NCBI GenBank assembly: GCA_000163995.1
Contig: CM000855.1
Coordinates: 682,102 to 743,163 of the forward strand
Direction: 5' to 3'
From: Campylobacter jejuni subsp. jejuni 414
Lineage (GTDB): Bacteria > Campylobacterota > Campylobacteria > Campylobacterales > Campylobacteraceae
DNA: 61,062 bases
Under the pieces are notes generated by a model. The model saw only the letters and a list, made by a program, of their open reading frames with translations, did no database searches and was not told the DNA's origin. A program made the translations under genes and the position numbers. Below are positions 1 to 8,432 of this stretch, one piece after another (the first letter of the stretch is position 1; every line of letters begins with the position of its first letter).

Positions 1-800
1 ATATTGGAAGATGAAAAAGTTTTTAATCAAAAAGAAGCGATAAAGTAAAAAAAAGTTGAAAGAAGCATGATGACTATATATTTTAGAGATCTTGTTTCAA
101 ATAAACTTGTTCGTAGTGTTTTAAGTTCAGCGGCTATTAATAAAATGGGTATTGAAATTTGATAAATAGGATATGATTAAAAGGCATATATTAAGTGGAA
201 AAGCCGATGTGAGTAGTGATAGAAATGATGATGGATAATTGAAAATTATGAACTTGAATATATAAAAAAGTGGTTTTGTAACACAGAATACAAATTTAGG
301 ACTTTTTGTGCAATCTTATACGGTAGTGTGGATACTTTATTTGGTTTTGGAAAGATTTTAGAGAAATGCATCCGACACTAAAGATACGACTATGCTAATA
401 AAACTATAGGTTTAGAGCTTGATTAAATAGTAAGACAGGATGCAGATTTTAATAAAGAGCTTAGTTTTAGTAAAACGAGAATGTAAATAGTAAAAAGAAA
501 AACCCCAATTTCTGGATAGTTGGTATGCTAATTTTAACTGAATTTGAACAAACCAATATAATAGAATTAAAAATATTAGATAGGATTAGGTAAAGGTTTA
601 AAATGCGATGATTTAAGTAAAAATGAAAAATCTTTACTTAATAAAATATAATTGTCTGATAAAATTTTCGATGAAGTTGAAGATAAAGAAACAGGGGATA
701 AAAAACTTATTTATAATCTAAATAAATTTAAAATTTTTTACGAATTCTATAAGTTATGGAAAAGTAGCTGACCTGATAAAATTTGGACTTAGTTTTTAGA
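1..800 (+). pseudogene. Degraded coding remnants, family not recognised
   Basis: No intact gene occupies the first 930 bases, but several short plus-strand reading segments look like decayed protein code. One runs from about 76 to 172 (starts MMTIYFRDLVSNKL, ends at tga). Another is open from 232 to 381 and includes FRTFCAILYGSVDTLFGFGK. A third lies near 606-770 (DDLSKNEKSLLNKI, a stop, then LSDKIFDEVEDKE). Stops and frame changes separate them, so no single product can be made. I do not recognise the family; a phage or plasmid origin is possible but unproven. Bases from about 800 to 930 hold only AT-rich sequence. Confidence 0.4.
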
Positions 801-932
801 ACTATCCAAAGTCTACTTTTTTATTTTTATGTTTTTTATTTTAAAATGTATTGTATCCTTATAAAAAAGCAACTAATAAAAGTTTAGTAATATAGACTAA
901 ATAAAATTAAGTATATTTTTTTATATTTATAC

Positions 933-962
933 TTGACAAAATAACACTCAATGTTGTATAAT
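933..962 (+). promoter_or_regulatory. Sigma-70 promoter of the hrcA-grpE-dnaK operon
   Basis: A consensus -35 box TTGACA (933-938) and a consensus -10 box TATAAT (957-962) are separated by 18 bases, with hrcA starting at 1010. A good -35 is unusual for Campylobacter, where most vegetative promoters rely on an extended -10. The promoter sits directly upstream of the CIRCE-like operator, as expected for an HrcA-repressed heat-shock operon. Confidence 0.85.
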
Positions 963-964
963 AC

Positions 965-994
965 TTCTAGCAATCAAAAAATAGAGTGCTAGAA
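965..994 (+). promoter_or_regulatory. CIRCE-like operator (HrcA binding site)
   Basis: TTCTAGCAATC (965-975) and GAGTGCTAGAA (984-994) form an inverted repeat with one mismatch. It resembles the CIRCE consensus TTAGCACTC-N9-GAGTGCTAA bound by HrcA. The right arm is nearly canonical; the left arm has one substitution and the spacer is 8 bases rather than 9. The spacer contains an A6 run, so a lost A (real or a sequencing error) could explain the length. The position just after the -10 box fits repression by steric block. Confidence 0.8.
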
Positions 995-1009
995 ATTAAG
1001 GAAAGAGCT

Positions 1010-1801
1010 ATGAAAAGCCGAGATAAAAAGGATTTAATTTTAGATTCCATCATCCAAACTTATCTTTTAGATAATGTTCCTATTGGTTCAAATGAGTTGA
1101 ATTTAAACCTTTGCATTCCTGCTTCAACCATACGCGTCTATCTTAAAAGACTTAGTAATGAGGGTTTGATTACTCAGCTTCATATAAGCAGTGGTAGAAT
1201 TCCTACTATTTTGACGATGCAAAATTATTGGCAAGGTTTTTGGGAAAAAGAACAAGATCAAGATATCAATATCAAAAGTGAAAATTTTTTGAAAGAATTA
1301 AGCAAAGAATTTGAAATTTATTGTCTTGTTTATGGTGGTAGAAGTTTGGTGCTTAAAGAAGTGTTTGATCTGAATGCTAAGTTTATAGTACTTGATTTTA
1401 AAGAAGAAGAGCTTGTTTTAAAATATAAAAAAGAAGCATGGAATTTTTTACAAAGTCTTATAGGATTTGATCTTTTTACTATAGAGAAAATAGCTTTTAG
1501 AGTGCATTTTACAGATCTTGTAGAAAAAATAGCTAGTTTAAGACAAAATTTGATTTACTATAGAGGCAATGAAGAAAGAGCTTATCAAATTTATCAAAAT
1601 GATGAATTTGTTAAGCTCTTAGATTGTGGAGTTCATCGCTATTTTAAAGAAAGTCTTGAATTTGAACCTTTATTTAAAGAAGGTTTCATGGGGATTAGGG
1701 TGGATGCACGGTTTTTGGGCGAAGATGTAAATATTATCTTAGCGGGTAGTGTTTATACAAATTATAAAAAAATACTACAATACATAAAGGAGGCGGCGTG
1801 A
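1010..1801 (+). CDS. hrcA: Heat-inducible transcription repressor HrcA
   Basis: HrcA represses heat-shock genes by binding CIRCE operators, and its activity is modulated by GroEL. The product of 263 residues starts with a winged-helix region (about residues 1-65, including [18 protein letters not shown] and SSGRIPT), followed by the ligand/dimerisation part. The frame is open from a GTG at 986, but that lies inside the operator; ATG 1010 follows an AAGGAAAG ribosome site and gives the expected N-terminus [11 protein letters not shown]. It is first in the hrcA-grpE-dnaK operon and lies behind its own CIRCE site, so autoregulation is likely. The stop overlaps the GTG start of grpE. Confidence 0.93.
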   Translation: MKSRDKKDLILDSIIQTYLLDNVPIGSNELNLNLCIPASTIRVYLKRLSNEGLITQLHISSGRIPTILTMQNYWQGFWEKEQDQDINIKSENFLKELSKEFEIYCLVYGGRSLVLKEVFDLNAKFIVLDFKEEELVLKYKKEAWNFLQSLIGFDLFTIEKIAFRVHFTDLVEKIASLRQNLIYYRGNEERAYQIYQNDEFVKLLDCGVHRYFKESLEFEPLFKEGFMGIRVDARFLGEDVNIILAGSVYTNYKKILQYIKEAA

Positions 1802-2328
1802 GCGAGCAAAAGCAAGAATTTGAAAATGAAAATGCAGAAAATTCTGAAAATTTGCAAGATGAAAATTTGCAAAACATTGAAGATGATGAGCAAAACAAAT
1901 TGCAAAAAGAATATAATGAGTTAAAAGATAAATATATGCGTGCAAACGCTGAATTTGAAAATATTAAAAAAAGAATGGAAAAAGAAAAGCTAAGTGCTAT
2001 GGCTTATGCAAATGAAAGCTTTGCTAAAGATTTACTTGATGTTTTAGATGCTTTAGAAGCGGCCATCAATGTAGAATGTCATGATGAAATTAGCTTAAAA
2101 ATTAAAGAAGGAGTACAAAATACTTTAGATTTGTTTCTTAAAAAACTTGAAAAAAATGGAGTGGCTCTTATCAAAGAAGAAAAAGAGTTTGATCCAAATT
2201 TACATGAGGCAATGTTTCATGTAGATAGTGAAAATCATCAAAGCGGTGAGGTGGTTCAAGTACTTCAAAAAGGTTATAAAATTTCTGATCGCGTGATCCG
2301 CCCAACTAAAGTTAGTGTAGCAAAATAA
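1798..2328 (+). CDS. grpE: Nucleotide exchange factor GrpE
   Basis: GrpE is the DnaK co-chaperone that releases ADP and resets the chaperone cycle. The 176-residue product has an acidic, low-complexity N-terminus (residues 1-35), a long charged helix region (about 35-75) and the C-terminal beta domain with the family signature [16 protein letters not shown] near the end. It starts with GTG overlapping the hrcA stop (GTGA), with a strong AAGGAGG site inside the hrcA end, so translation of the two is coupled. dnaK follows after 21 bases. Confidence 0.95.
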   Translation: MSEQKQEFENENAENSENLQDENLQNIEDDEQNKLQKEYNELKDKYMRANAEFENIKKRMEKEKLSAMAYANESFAKDLLDVLDALEAAINVECHDEISLKIKEGVQNTLDLFLKKLEKNGVALIKEEKEFDPNLHEAMFHVDSENHQSGEVVQVLQKGYKISDRVIRPTKVSVAK

Positions 2329-2349
2329 ATTTTAATAAAAGGATAAAAA

Positions 2350-4221
2350 ATGAGTAAAGTTATAGGTATAGATTTAGGAACAACCAATTCTTGTGTTGCT
2401 GTGTATGAACGTGGCGAGAGTAAAGTAATCCCAAACAAAGAAGGTAAAAATACAACCCCTTCTGTGGTAGCTTTTACAGATAAAGGTGAAGTTTTAGTAG
2501 GTGATAGTGCAAAACGCCAAGCCGTAACCAACCCTGAAAAAACCATTTATTCTATTAAAAGAATTATGGGTTTGATGATAAATGAAGATGCAGCCAAAGA
2601 GGCCAAAAATAGACTTCCTTATCATATTACTGAAAGAAATGGTGCTTGTGCGATTGAGATTGCAGGTAAAATTTATACTCCACAAGAAATTTCAGCAAAA
2701 GTTTTAATGAAGTTAAAAGAAGATGCTGAAGCTTTCTTAGGCGAGAGTGTTGTAGATGCGGTTATTACAGTACCTGCGTATTTTAACGATGCGCAAAGAA
2801 AAGCGACAAAAGAAGCAGGAACGATAGCAGGGCTTAATGTATTAAGAATTATCAATGAACCTACTTCAGCAGCTTTAGCTTACGGACTTGATAAAAAAGA
2901 TAGTGAAAAAATCGTGGTTTATGATCTAGGTGGGGGAACTTTTGATGTTACTGTGCTTGAAACCGGCGATAATGTAGTGGAGGTTTTAGCAACTGGTGGT
3001 AATGCTTTCTTAGGTGGTGATGATTTTGATAACAAACTTATCGATTTTTTAGCTAATGAATTTAAAGATGAAACAGGCATAGATCTTAAAAACGATGTTA
3101 TGGCTTTACAACGCTTAAAAGAAGCAGCTGAAAATGCTAAAAAAGAGTTAAGTTCAGCTAATGAAACTGAAATTAATTTACCATTTATCACAGCAGATGC
3201 AAGTGGTCCAAAACACTTGGTAAAAAAACTTACTAGAGCGAAATTTGAAGGTATGATTGACTCGCTTGTGGCTGAAACTATCACTAAAATCAATGAAGTA
3301 GTAAGTGATGCAGGACTTAAAAAAGATGAGATTAAAGAAATCGTTATGGTAGGGGGATCTACTCGCGTTCCTTTAGTACAAGAAGAAGTGAAAAAAGCTT
3401 TTGGCAAAGATCTTAACAAATCTGTAAATCCTGATGAAGTTGTGGCTATTGGTGCAGCGATTCAAGGTGCGGTTATAAAAGGTGATGTTAAAGATGTGCT
3501 TTTACTTGATGTTACTCCACTTTCTTTAGGTATAGAAACTTTAGGGGGAGTGATGACTAAAATCATTGAAAAAGGCACAACTATCCCAACTAAAAAAGAG
3601 CAAGTTTTCTCAACCGCTGAAGATAATCAAAGTGCTGTAACCATCAATGTTTTACAAGGAGAAAGAGAATTTAGTCGCGATAATAAATCTTTAGGAAATT
3701 TCAATCTTGAAGGAATTCCGCCTGCTCCACGCGGTATGCCACAAATCGAAGTTACTTTTGATATCGATGCAAATGGTATTTTAACTGTTTCTGCGAAAGA
3801 TAAAGCAACGGGCAAGGCTCAAGAGATCAAAATCACAGGTTCAAGCGGACTTAGCGAGGAAGAGATTAATAATATGGTAAAAGATGCTGAACTTCACAAA
3901 GAAGAAGATAAAAAACGCAAAGAAGCCGTAGATGCTAGAAATGCAGCGGATAGCCTTGCACATCAAGTAGAAAAATCTTTAAGCGAATTAGGCGAAAAAG
4001 TAGCTGCTGCTGATAAAGAAAATATCCAAAAAGCTCTTGATGATTTGCGTGAGACTTTGAAAAATCAAAATGCAAGCAAAGAAGAGATTGAAAGTAAAAT
4101 GAAAGTTTTAAGTGAAGTTTCTCATAAATTAGCTGAAAATATGTATAAAAAAGATGAGCCAAATGCAGCAAACGATAAAAAGAAAAAAGATGACGATGTA
4201 ATCGACGCTGAAGTTGAGTAA
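2350..4221 (+). CDS. dnaK: Chaperone protein DnaK (Hsp70)
   Basis: DnaK is the cytosolic ATP-dependent Hsp70 chaperone. The 623-residue product is full length. Visible signatures are [14 protein letters not shown] (about 5-18), [14 protein letters not shown] (about 195), [13 protein letters not shown] (about 335), the interdomain linker with [19 protein letters not shown] (about 385) and a charged C-terminal tail ending [15 protein letters not shown] precedes the ATG. It is the last gene of the heat-shock operon and is followed by a hairpin terminator. The gene looks intact. Confidence 0.98.
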   Translation: MSKVIGIDLGTTNSCVAVYERGESKVIPNKEGKNTTPSVVAFTDKGEVLVGDSAKRQAVTNPEKTIYSIKRIMGLMINEDAAKEAKNRLPYHITERNGACAIEIAGKIYTPQEISAKVLMKLKEDAEAFLGESVVDAVITVPAYFNDAQRKATKEAGTIAGLNVLRIINEPTSAALAYGLDKKDSEKIVVYDLGGGTFDVTVLETGDNVVEVLATGGNAFLGGDDFDNKLIDFLANEFKDETGIDLKNDVMALQRLKEAAENAKKELSSANETEINLPFITADASGPKHLVKKLTRAKFEGMIDSLVAETITKINEVVSDAGLKKDEIKEIVMVGGSTRVPLVQEEVKKAFGKDLNKSVNPDEVVAIGAAIQGAVIKGDVKDVLLLDVTPLSLGIETLGGVMTKIIEKGTTIPTKKEQVFSTAEDNQSAVTINVLQGEREFSRDNKSLGNFNLEGIPPAPRGMPQIEVTFDIDANGILTVSAKDKATGKAQEIKITGSSGLSEEEINNMVKDAELHKEEDKKRKEAVDARNAADSLAHQVEKSLSELGEKVAAADKENIQKALDDLRETLKNQNASKEEIESKMKVLSEVSHKLAENMYKKDEPNAANDKKKKDDDVIDAEVE

Positions 4222-4238
4222 TCTTTTTAAATCTTCAA

Positions 4239-4262
4239 TCAAGCCTTTTTAAAAAGGCTTGA
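4239..4262 (+). terminator. Hairpin terminator after dnaK
   Basis: A perfect 24-base palindrome (arms TCAAGCCTTTTT and AAAAAGGCTTGA) begins 18 bases after the dnaK stop. The T-rich tail (atttcatttta) is modest. It probably ends the hrcA operon and marks the boundary with the restriction island that follows. Confidence 0.75.
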
Positions 4263-4312
4263 ATTTCATTTTATCTTATTTAATTTTTAAATATTTTTTA
4301 GTGGTGATTTTA

Positions 4313-4318
4313 TATAAT
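4313..4318 (+). promoter_or_regulatory. Probable -10 box for the hsd island
   Basis: TATAAT at 4313-4318 follows a T-rich stretch, as in Campylobacter sigma-70 promoters, and lies 30 bases before the hsdM ATG at 4348 (site AAGGAACGC). No -35 box is obvious, which is normal for this genus. Confidence 0.55.
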
Positions 4319-4347
4319 ATATTATTAATAAACACAAGGAACGCATC

Positions 4348-6242
4348 ATGGAACAAAGCCAATTCCAACCCATTGTCAACTTTATATGGAGCGTGGCAGA
4401 TGATTTACTTCGTGATGTTTATGTAAAGGGTAAATACCGCTGACAATCATAAGAAGAATTGATGCGGTTTTAGAACCTACAAAAGATAAAGTTCTTAAAA
4501 CATATAATACCTATAAAGATGAATTTGAAAGTTTAGAATCTTTGCTAGGCGGAAAACAAGGAAATAATCTAGGCTTTTTTAATTATTCTCAATTTAATCT
4601 ACAAACCCTTTTAAACAATCCAAAAAATATAAGAATAAATTTTGAAAATTATCTTGATTGTTTTAGTGAAAATATCAAAGATATCATCTCAAAATTCAAA
4701 TTCAAAAATCAGCTTGACACTCTAGAAGAATCCAACATACTTTTTGGAGTGATAGAAAGATTTTGCTCGCCTAAGGTAAATTTTGGTATAGAAGATATCT
4801 TAGATGAAAAAGGTAATCTTATCCATAAAGGCTTAAGCAATCTTGGCATGGGCTATGTTTTTGAAGAACTCATTCGTAAATTCAACGAAGAAAACAACGA
4901 AGAAGCCGGAGAACATTTCACCCCAAGAGAGATCATAGAGCTTATGACCCATCTTGTATTTTTACCCGTAAAAGAACAGATCAAAAAAGGAACATGGCTT
5001 ATTTATGATAATGCTTGCGGAAGCGGTGGAATGCTCACAGAATCAAAAGAATTCATCACAGATCCTAATGGTCTTATCAAATCAAAAGCAAATATCCATC
5101 TTTATGGACAAGAGATCAACCCCGAAACTTATGCTATATGCAAGGCAGATATGCTGATAAAAGGCGAAGATCCAGATCACATAAAATTTGGCTCTACTTT
5201 AAGTAATGATCAACAAAATTTGTAATTTGATTTCATGCTTAGCAATCCACCTTATGGTAAGTCTTGGGAAAATGATCAAAAAATTCTAGGCGTGGAAAAG
5301 AAAGGCTCAAACTCAACTTGCAATGACCCAAGATTTAGAGTAGGTATCACAAGCAAAAGTGATGGGCAAATGATGTATTTGCTCAATATGCTCAGCAAGA
5401 TGAAAACAGATTCTCCCTTAGGCTCTCGCATTGCAAGTGTACATAATGGCTCATCACTTTTTAACTCAGATAGTGGCATGGCAGCTATAAGAAAAGATAT
5501 CATAGAAAAAGACTATCTTGAAGCCATAGTTGCCCTACCTACAAATATGTTTTATAACACCGGCATTCCTACTTTCATATGGATTATCACCAACAAAAAG
5601 CCAGAACATAAAAAAGGCAAAGTTTGGCTTATAAACGCTACAAATGAAGAGTATTTTTCTAAAATGAAAAAGTCTTTAGGCTCTAAACAAAATGAAATGA
5701 CAAAAGAACATATAGAAAAAATTACTAAATTATTTTTAGAGAATGCAACCAACAAAGACTGCAAAATTTATGATAATAAAGACTTTGGCTATACTAAAAT
5801 CACCATAGAAAAACCAAAAAGCATAGAAGCTTTAAAAGACGATGAAAAATTTGCAAAACTCAAAGATAAAGAAAAAATTTTAGAAAAACTACAAGAACTA
5901 GAACAAAACCCACAAGATTTTAAAGACAGAGAAGAATTTATCAAATTTTTAGGCGTAAAACTCAAAAAAAGCGAAGAAAATCTCATCATCGATAGCGATA
6001 AAACTAACAACACAGAAAAAATCCCACTCAAAATAGACATACAAAGCTACTATGACACAGAAGTAAAACCCTATGTAAAAAATTCTTGGATAGCTCGGGA
6101 AAGTGCTAGCGTGGGTTATGAAATACTTTTTAATAAATACTTTTATACCTACACTCCACCAAGAAAGCTAGAAGAGATAAACAACGAATTAGAAAAACTA
6201 GAAAAAGAAGTGCAAGATCTTTTAAGAGAGATCATGCAATGA
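4348..6242 (+). pseudogene. hsdM: Type I restriction-modification methyltransferase HsdM, broken
   Basis: HsdM is the SAM-dependent adenine methyltransferase subunit of a type I system. The start at 4348 encodes a typical N-terminus (IVNFIWSVADDLLRDVYVK), but after KGKYR the frame hits TGA at 4441. Code then resumes in another frame at TIIRRIDAVLEPTKDKVL. Family members normally have a short segment such as DVILPM here, so about 16 bases appear deleted at 4440/4441. A second lesion is an in-frame TAA at 5223-5225, just before FDFMLSNPPYGKSW; a K codon (AAA) there is the likely ancestor. The SAM motif (NACGSGGML) and the catalytic NPPY motif are both preserved but now on separate reading frames. 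The end overlaps hsdS (ATGA). A functional full-length protein is not expected. Confidence 0.88.
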
Positions 6243-7474
6243 AAAATTTCAAAGATAGTGGCATAGAATGGCTTGGGGAAATTCCACAAGATTGGGAAGT
6301 AGTTCCCATTCGATGTTGTTTTGGGGAATTTAATATAAGATGTAATGACAATGATTACCCGTTGCTATCTGTAACTATAGCAAATGGCGTGGTTTATCAA
6401 AATGATATAACAGACAAAAAAGACATTTCTAATGATGATAAATCTAATTATAAAATAGTTCCTTTGGGTGCTATTGCTTATAATAAAATGAGAATGTGGC
6501 AAGGTGCTGTTGGTATAAATATGCTTGAAAAAGGTATAGTAAGTCCTGCTTATGTTGTAGCTATTCCAAATAAACAAATAAATATTAGCTTTAGTTATTA
6601 TTTATTAAAGTCAAGAAATATAATTGGCGAATATGAAAAAAATTCTTATGGACTTTGTTCGGATATGAATAATTTAAGATATGAAGATTTTCAAAATATT
6701 AAAATCCCCCTTCCACCCCTAAAAGAACAAGAGCAAATCGTAAATTTTTTAGATGAAAAATGTGAGCAGATAGCAAATTTCATAGAGAAAAAAGAAAAAC
6801 TCATCAGCCTTTTAAAAGAACAAAAACAAGCCCTGATAAATGAAACCATCACAAAAGGACTTAATAAAAATGTAAATTTTAAAGATAGTGGCATAGAATG
6901 GCTTGGGGAAATTCCAGAGCATTGGAAGATTTTAAAACTTAAGCATATTGCTTCTTTGCGAAATCAAAAAAGTAATAATATTGATTTTAGAATTGGACTT
7001 GAAAATATAGAAAGCAAAACGGGTAAATTTATTCCATCAAGCGAGATAGTATTTGAAGAAGATGGAATAGGATTTGAAAAGGGAGATATTTTGTTTGGAA
7101 AGCTGCGACCATATCTTGCAAAGGTATTTTTAACTGACAGGGATGGAATTTGTGTTAGTGAATTTTTAGTTTTAAAGATAAAATCAGAAAGTAATAAATT
7201 TATAAAATTTTTAATGCTTTCATCTTTATTTATAGATATTGTAGATAGTTCAACTTATGGAACAAAAATGCCACGAGCAAATTGGGAATTTATAGGAAAT
7301 CTTAAAATTCCACTTCCACCCTTAAAAGAGCAAGAGCAAATCGCAAATTTTTTAGATAAAAAATGCGAAAAAATAGATTTATTGATAGAAAAAACCAAAA
7401 AACAAATAAAACTCATAAAAGAATACAAAACCACACTCATAAACCAAGCTGTATGCGGTAGGATGGATTTATAA
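6239..7474 (+). CDS. hsdS: Type I restriction specificity subunit HsdS
   Basis: HsdS gives DNA sequence specificity to HsdM and HsdR. The 411-residue product has the classic two-fold layout: target recognition domain 1 (about 1-160) and conserved helix 1 (IPLPPLKEQEQIVNFLDEKC), then target recognition domain 2 (about 215-350) and conserved helix 2 (IPLPPLKEQEQIANFLDKKC). Both halves begin with the same motif FKDSGIEWLGEIP. The matching DNA repeats could allow domain shuffling. Its ATG overlaps the hsdM stop. The frame is intact although the partner hsdM is broken. Confidence 0.93.
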   Translation: MKNFKDSGIEWLGEIPQDWEVVPIRCCFGEFNIRCNDNDYPLLSVTIANGVVYQNDITDKKDISNDDKSNYKIVPLGAIAYNKMRMWQGAVGINMLEKGIVSPAYVVAIPNKQINISFSYYLLKSRNIIGEYEKNSYGLCSDMNNLRYEDFQNIKIPLPPLKEQEQIVNFLDEKCEQIANFIEKKEKLISLLKEQKQALINETITKGLNKNVNFKDSGIEWLGEIPEHWKILKLKHIASLRNQKSNNIDFRIGLENIESKTGKFIPSSEIVFEEDGIGFEKGDILFGKLRPYLAKVFLTDRDGICVSEFLVLKIKSESNKFIKFLMLSSLFIDIVDSSTYGTKMPRANWEFIGNLKIPLPPLKEQEQIANFLDKKCEKIDLLIEKTKKQIKLIKEYKTTLINQAVCGRMDL

Positions 7475-7485
7475 AAGGAGAAAAG

Positions 7486-8430
7486 ATGGGAGAAAGTAAT
7501 TTAGATTATATAAAACAAAATTTTCAAATTCATTATTATTTTGATGACAACTCTCATTCAATGAATGCTTTTGTTCGCAATGCTATGGAGAAAGATTTTC
7601 TAAATTTCATCAATGAGATAGGAAATATTTTAGATATAAAAATTAAACTTGAAAGTCAAGCAAGAGAAGAAGGTGGACTAAAGGAAAATATAGTAATATG
7701 TTTAATAGGGTGTACTTTGGGTTATTTTGCTCCGACTGTAAACAATATTTTAACTTTTTACCTAACAGGACAAGATAGATTACAAAATGCGGATTTGAAA
7801 TTAAAAGATCTTGAGCTTAAGCTAAAAGAACTTGATTTAGAATTAAAAGAAGAAGAATTAAAAAATAAAAAAACTCAAAATGAATATATTAAAAAAATGG
7901 AAGAAAATCATAAAATATATAAATTATTATCAAATTTTTATAAAAAAGTAGAAAATTATGAAAAAATTAAAAAAATAGGATATCAATTTAACAATTCAAA
8001 TGAATTAATTATTGAAAGAGAACAATTTAAATCTTTTATTATTGATAAGAATACAGATACAGAAATCATTGAAGAAGCTGAAATAGAAATCATATCACCT
8101 GTATTAAAAGAAGATAGATATAAATAGAGGGGTATTTATAATGAGGAAAAAATCGATTTTAGTATGAGCGATAGGGAATTTAAAAAAGCTGTCATTAAAC
8201 AAGAACATAATTTTATTAATGGAACAACCATCAATTGTCAATTGGAGATTAGTAGAACTTTTGATGATTATGGAGAAGAAACTAAAACATTATATAGAGT
8301 AAAAAAAGTTTATGGTATAAAAACTAATGATATTTCTAAAATTACAAAATTTGGCCAACAAAGAAGAAAACAAAAAGAAGAAAGCTTAGAACCAACTTTA
8401 TTTGATTTCACAAAAGATAATAAGGATTAA
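7486..8430 (+). pseudogene. Island cargo gene: membrane segment plus coiled coil, interrupted by an amber codon
   Basis: Two open segments (7486-8127, 213 residues; 8164-8430, 88 residues from its ATG) lie in the same frame, separated by a single TAG at 8125-8127. The code between them stays open (RGIYNEEKIDFS), so they read as one protein of about 314 residues in which a TGG or similar codon became TAG. The first part has one likely membrane helix (about residues 67-90, ENIVICLIGCTLGYFAPTVN) and a strongly heptad-like region (LKDLELKLKELDLELKEEEL). The second part is small, basic and mixed. I do not recognise the family. C. jejuni type I loci are known to carry unrelated genes (rlo, mlo) between hsd genes, and this position fits. 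The shorter first product may still be made (site AAAAGGAG). Confidence 0.7.
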
Positions 8431-8432
8431 CA

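Noticed and set aside
3340-3360. Short G-runs as phase-variable tracts
   Set aside because: The longest G-runs noticed in the window are about five; contingency tracts in this genus usually have eight or more G or C.
2274-4171. Several minus-strand ORFs of 60-166 codons opposite grpE and dnaK
   Set aside because: They are antisense shadows of strongly conserved plus-strand genes, with no ribosome sites and no recognisable domains.
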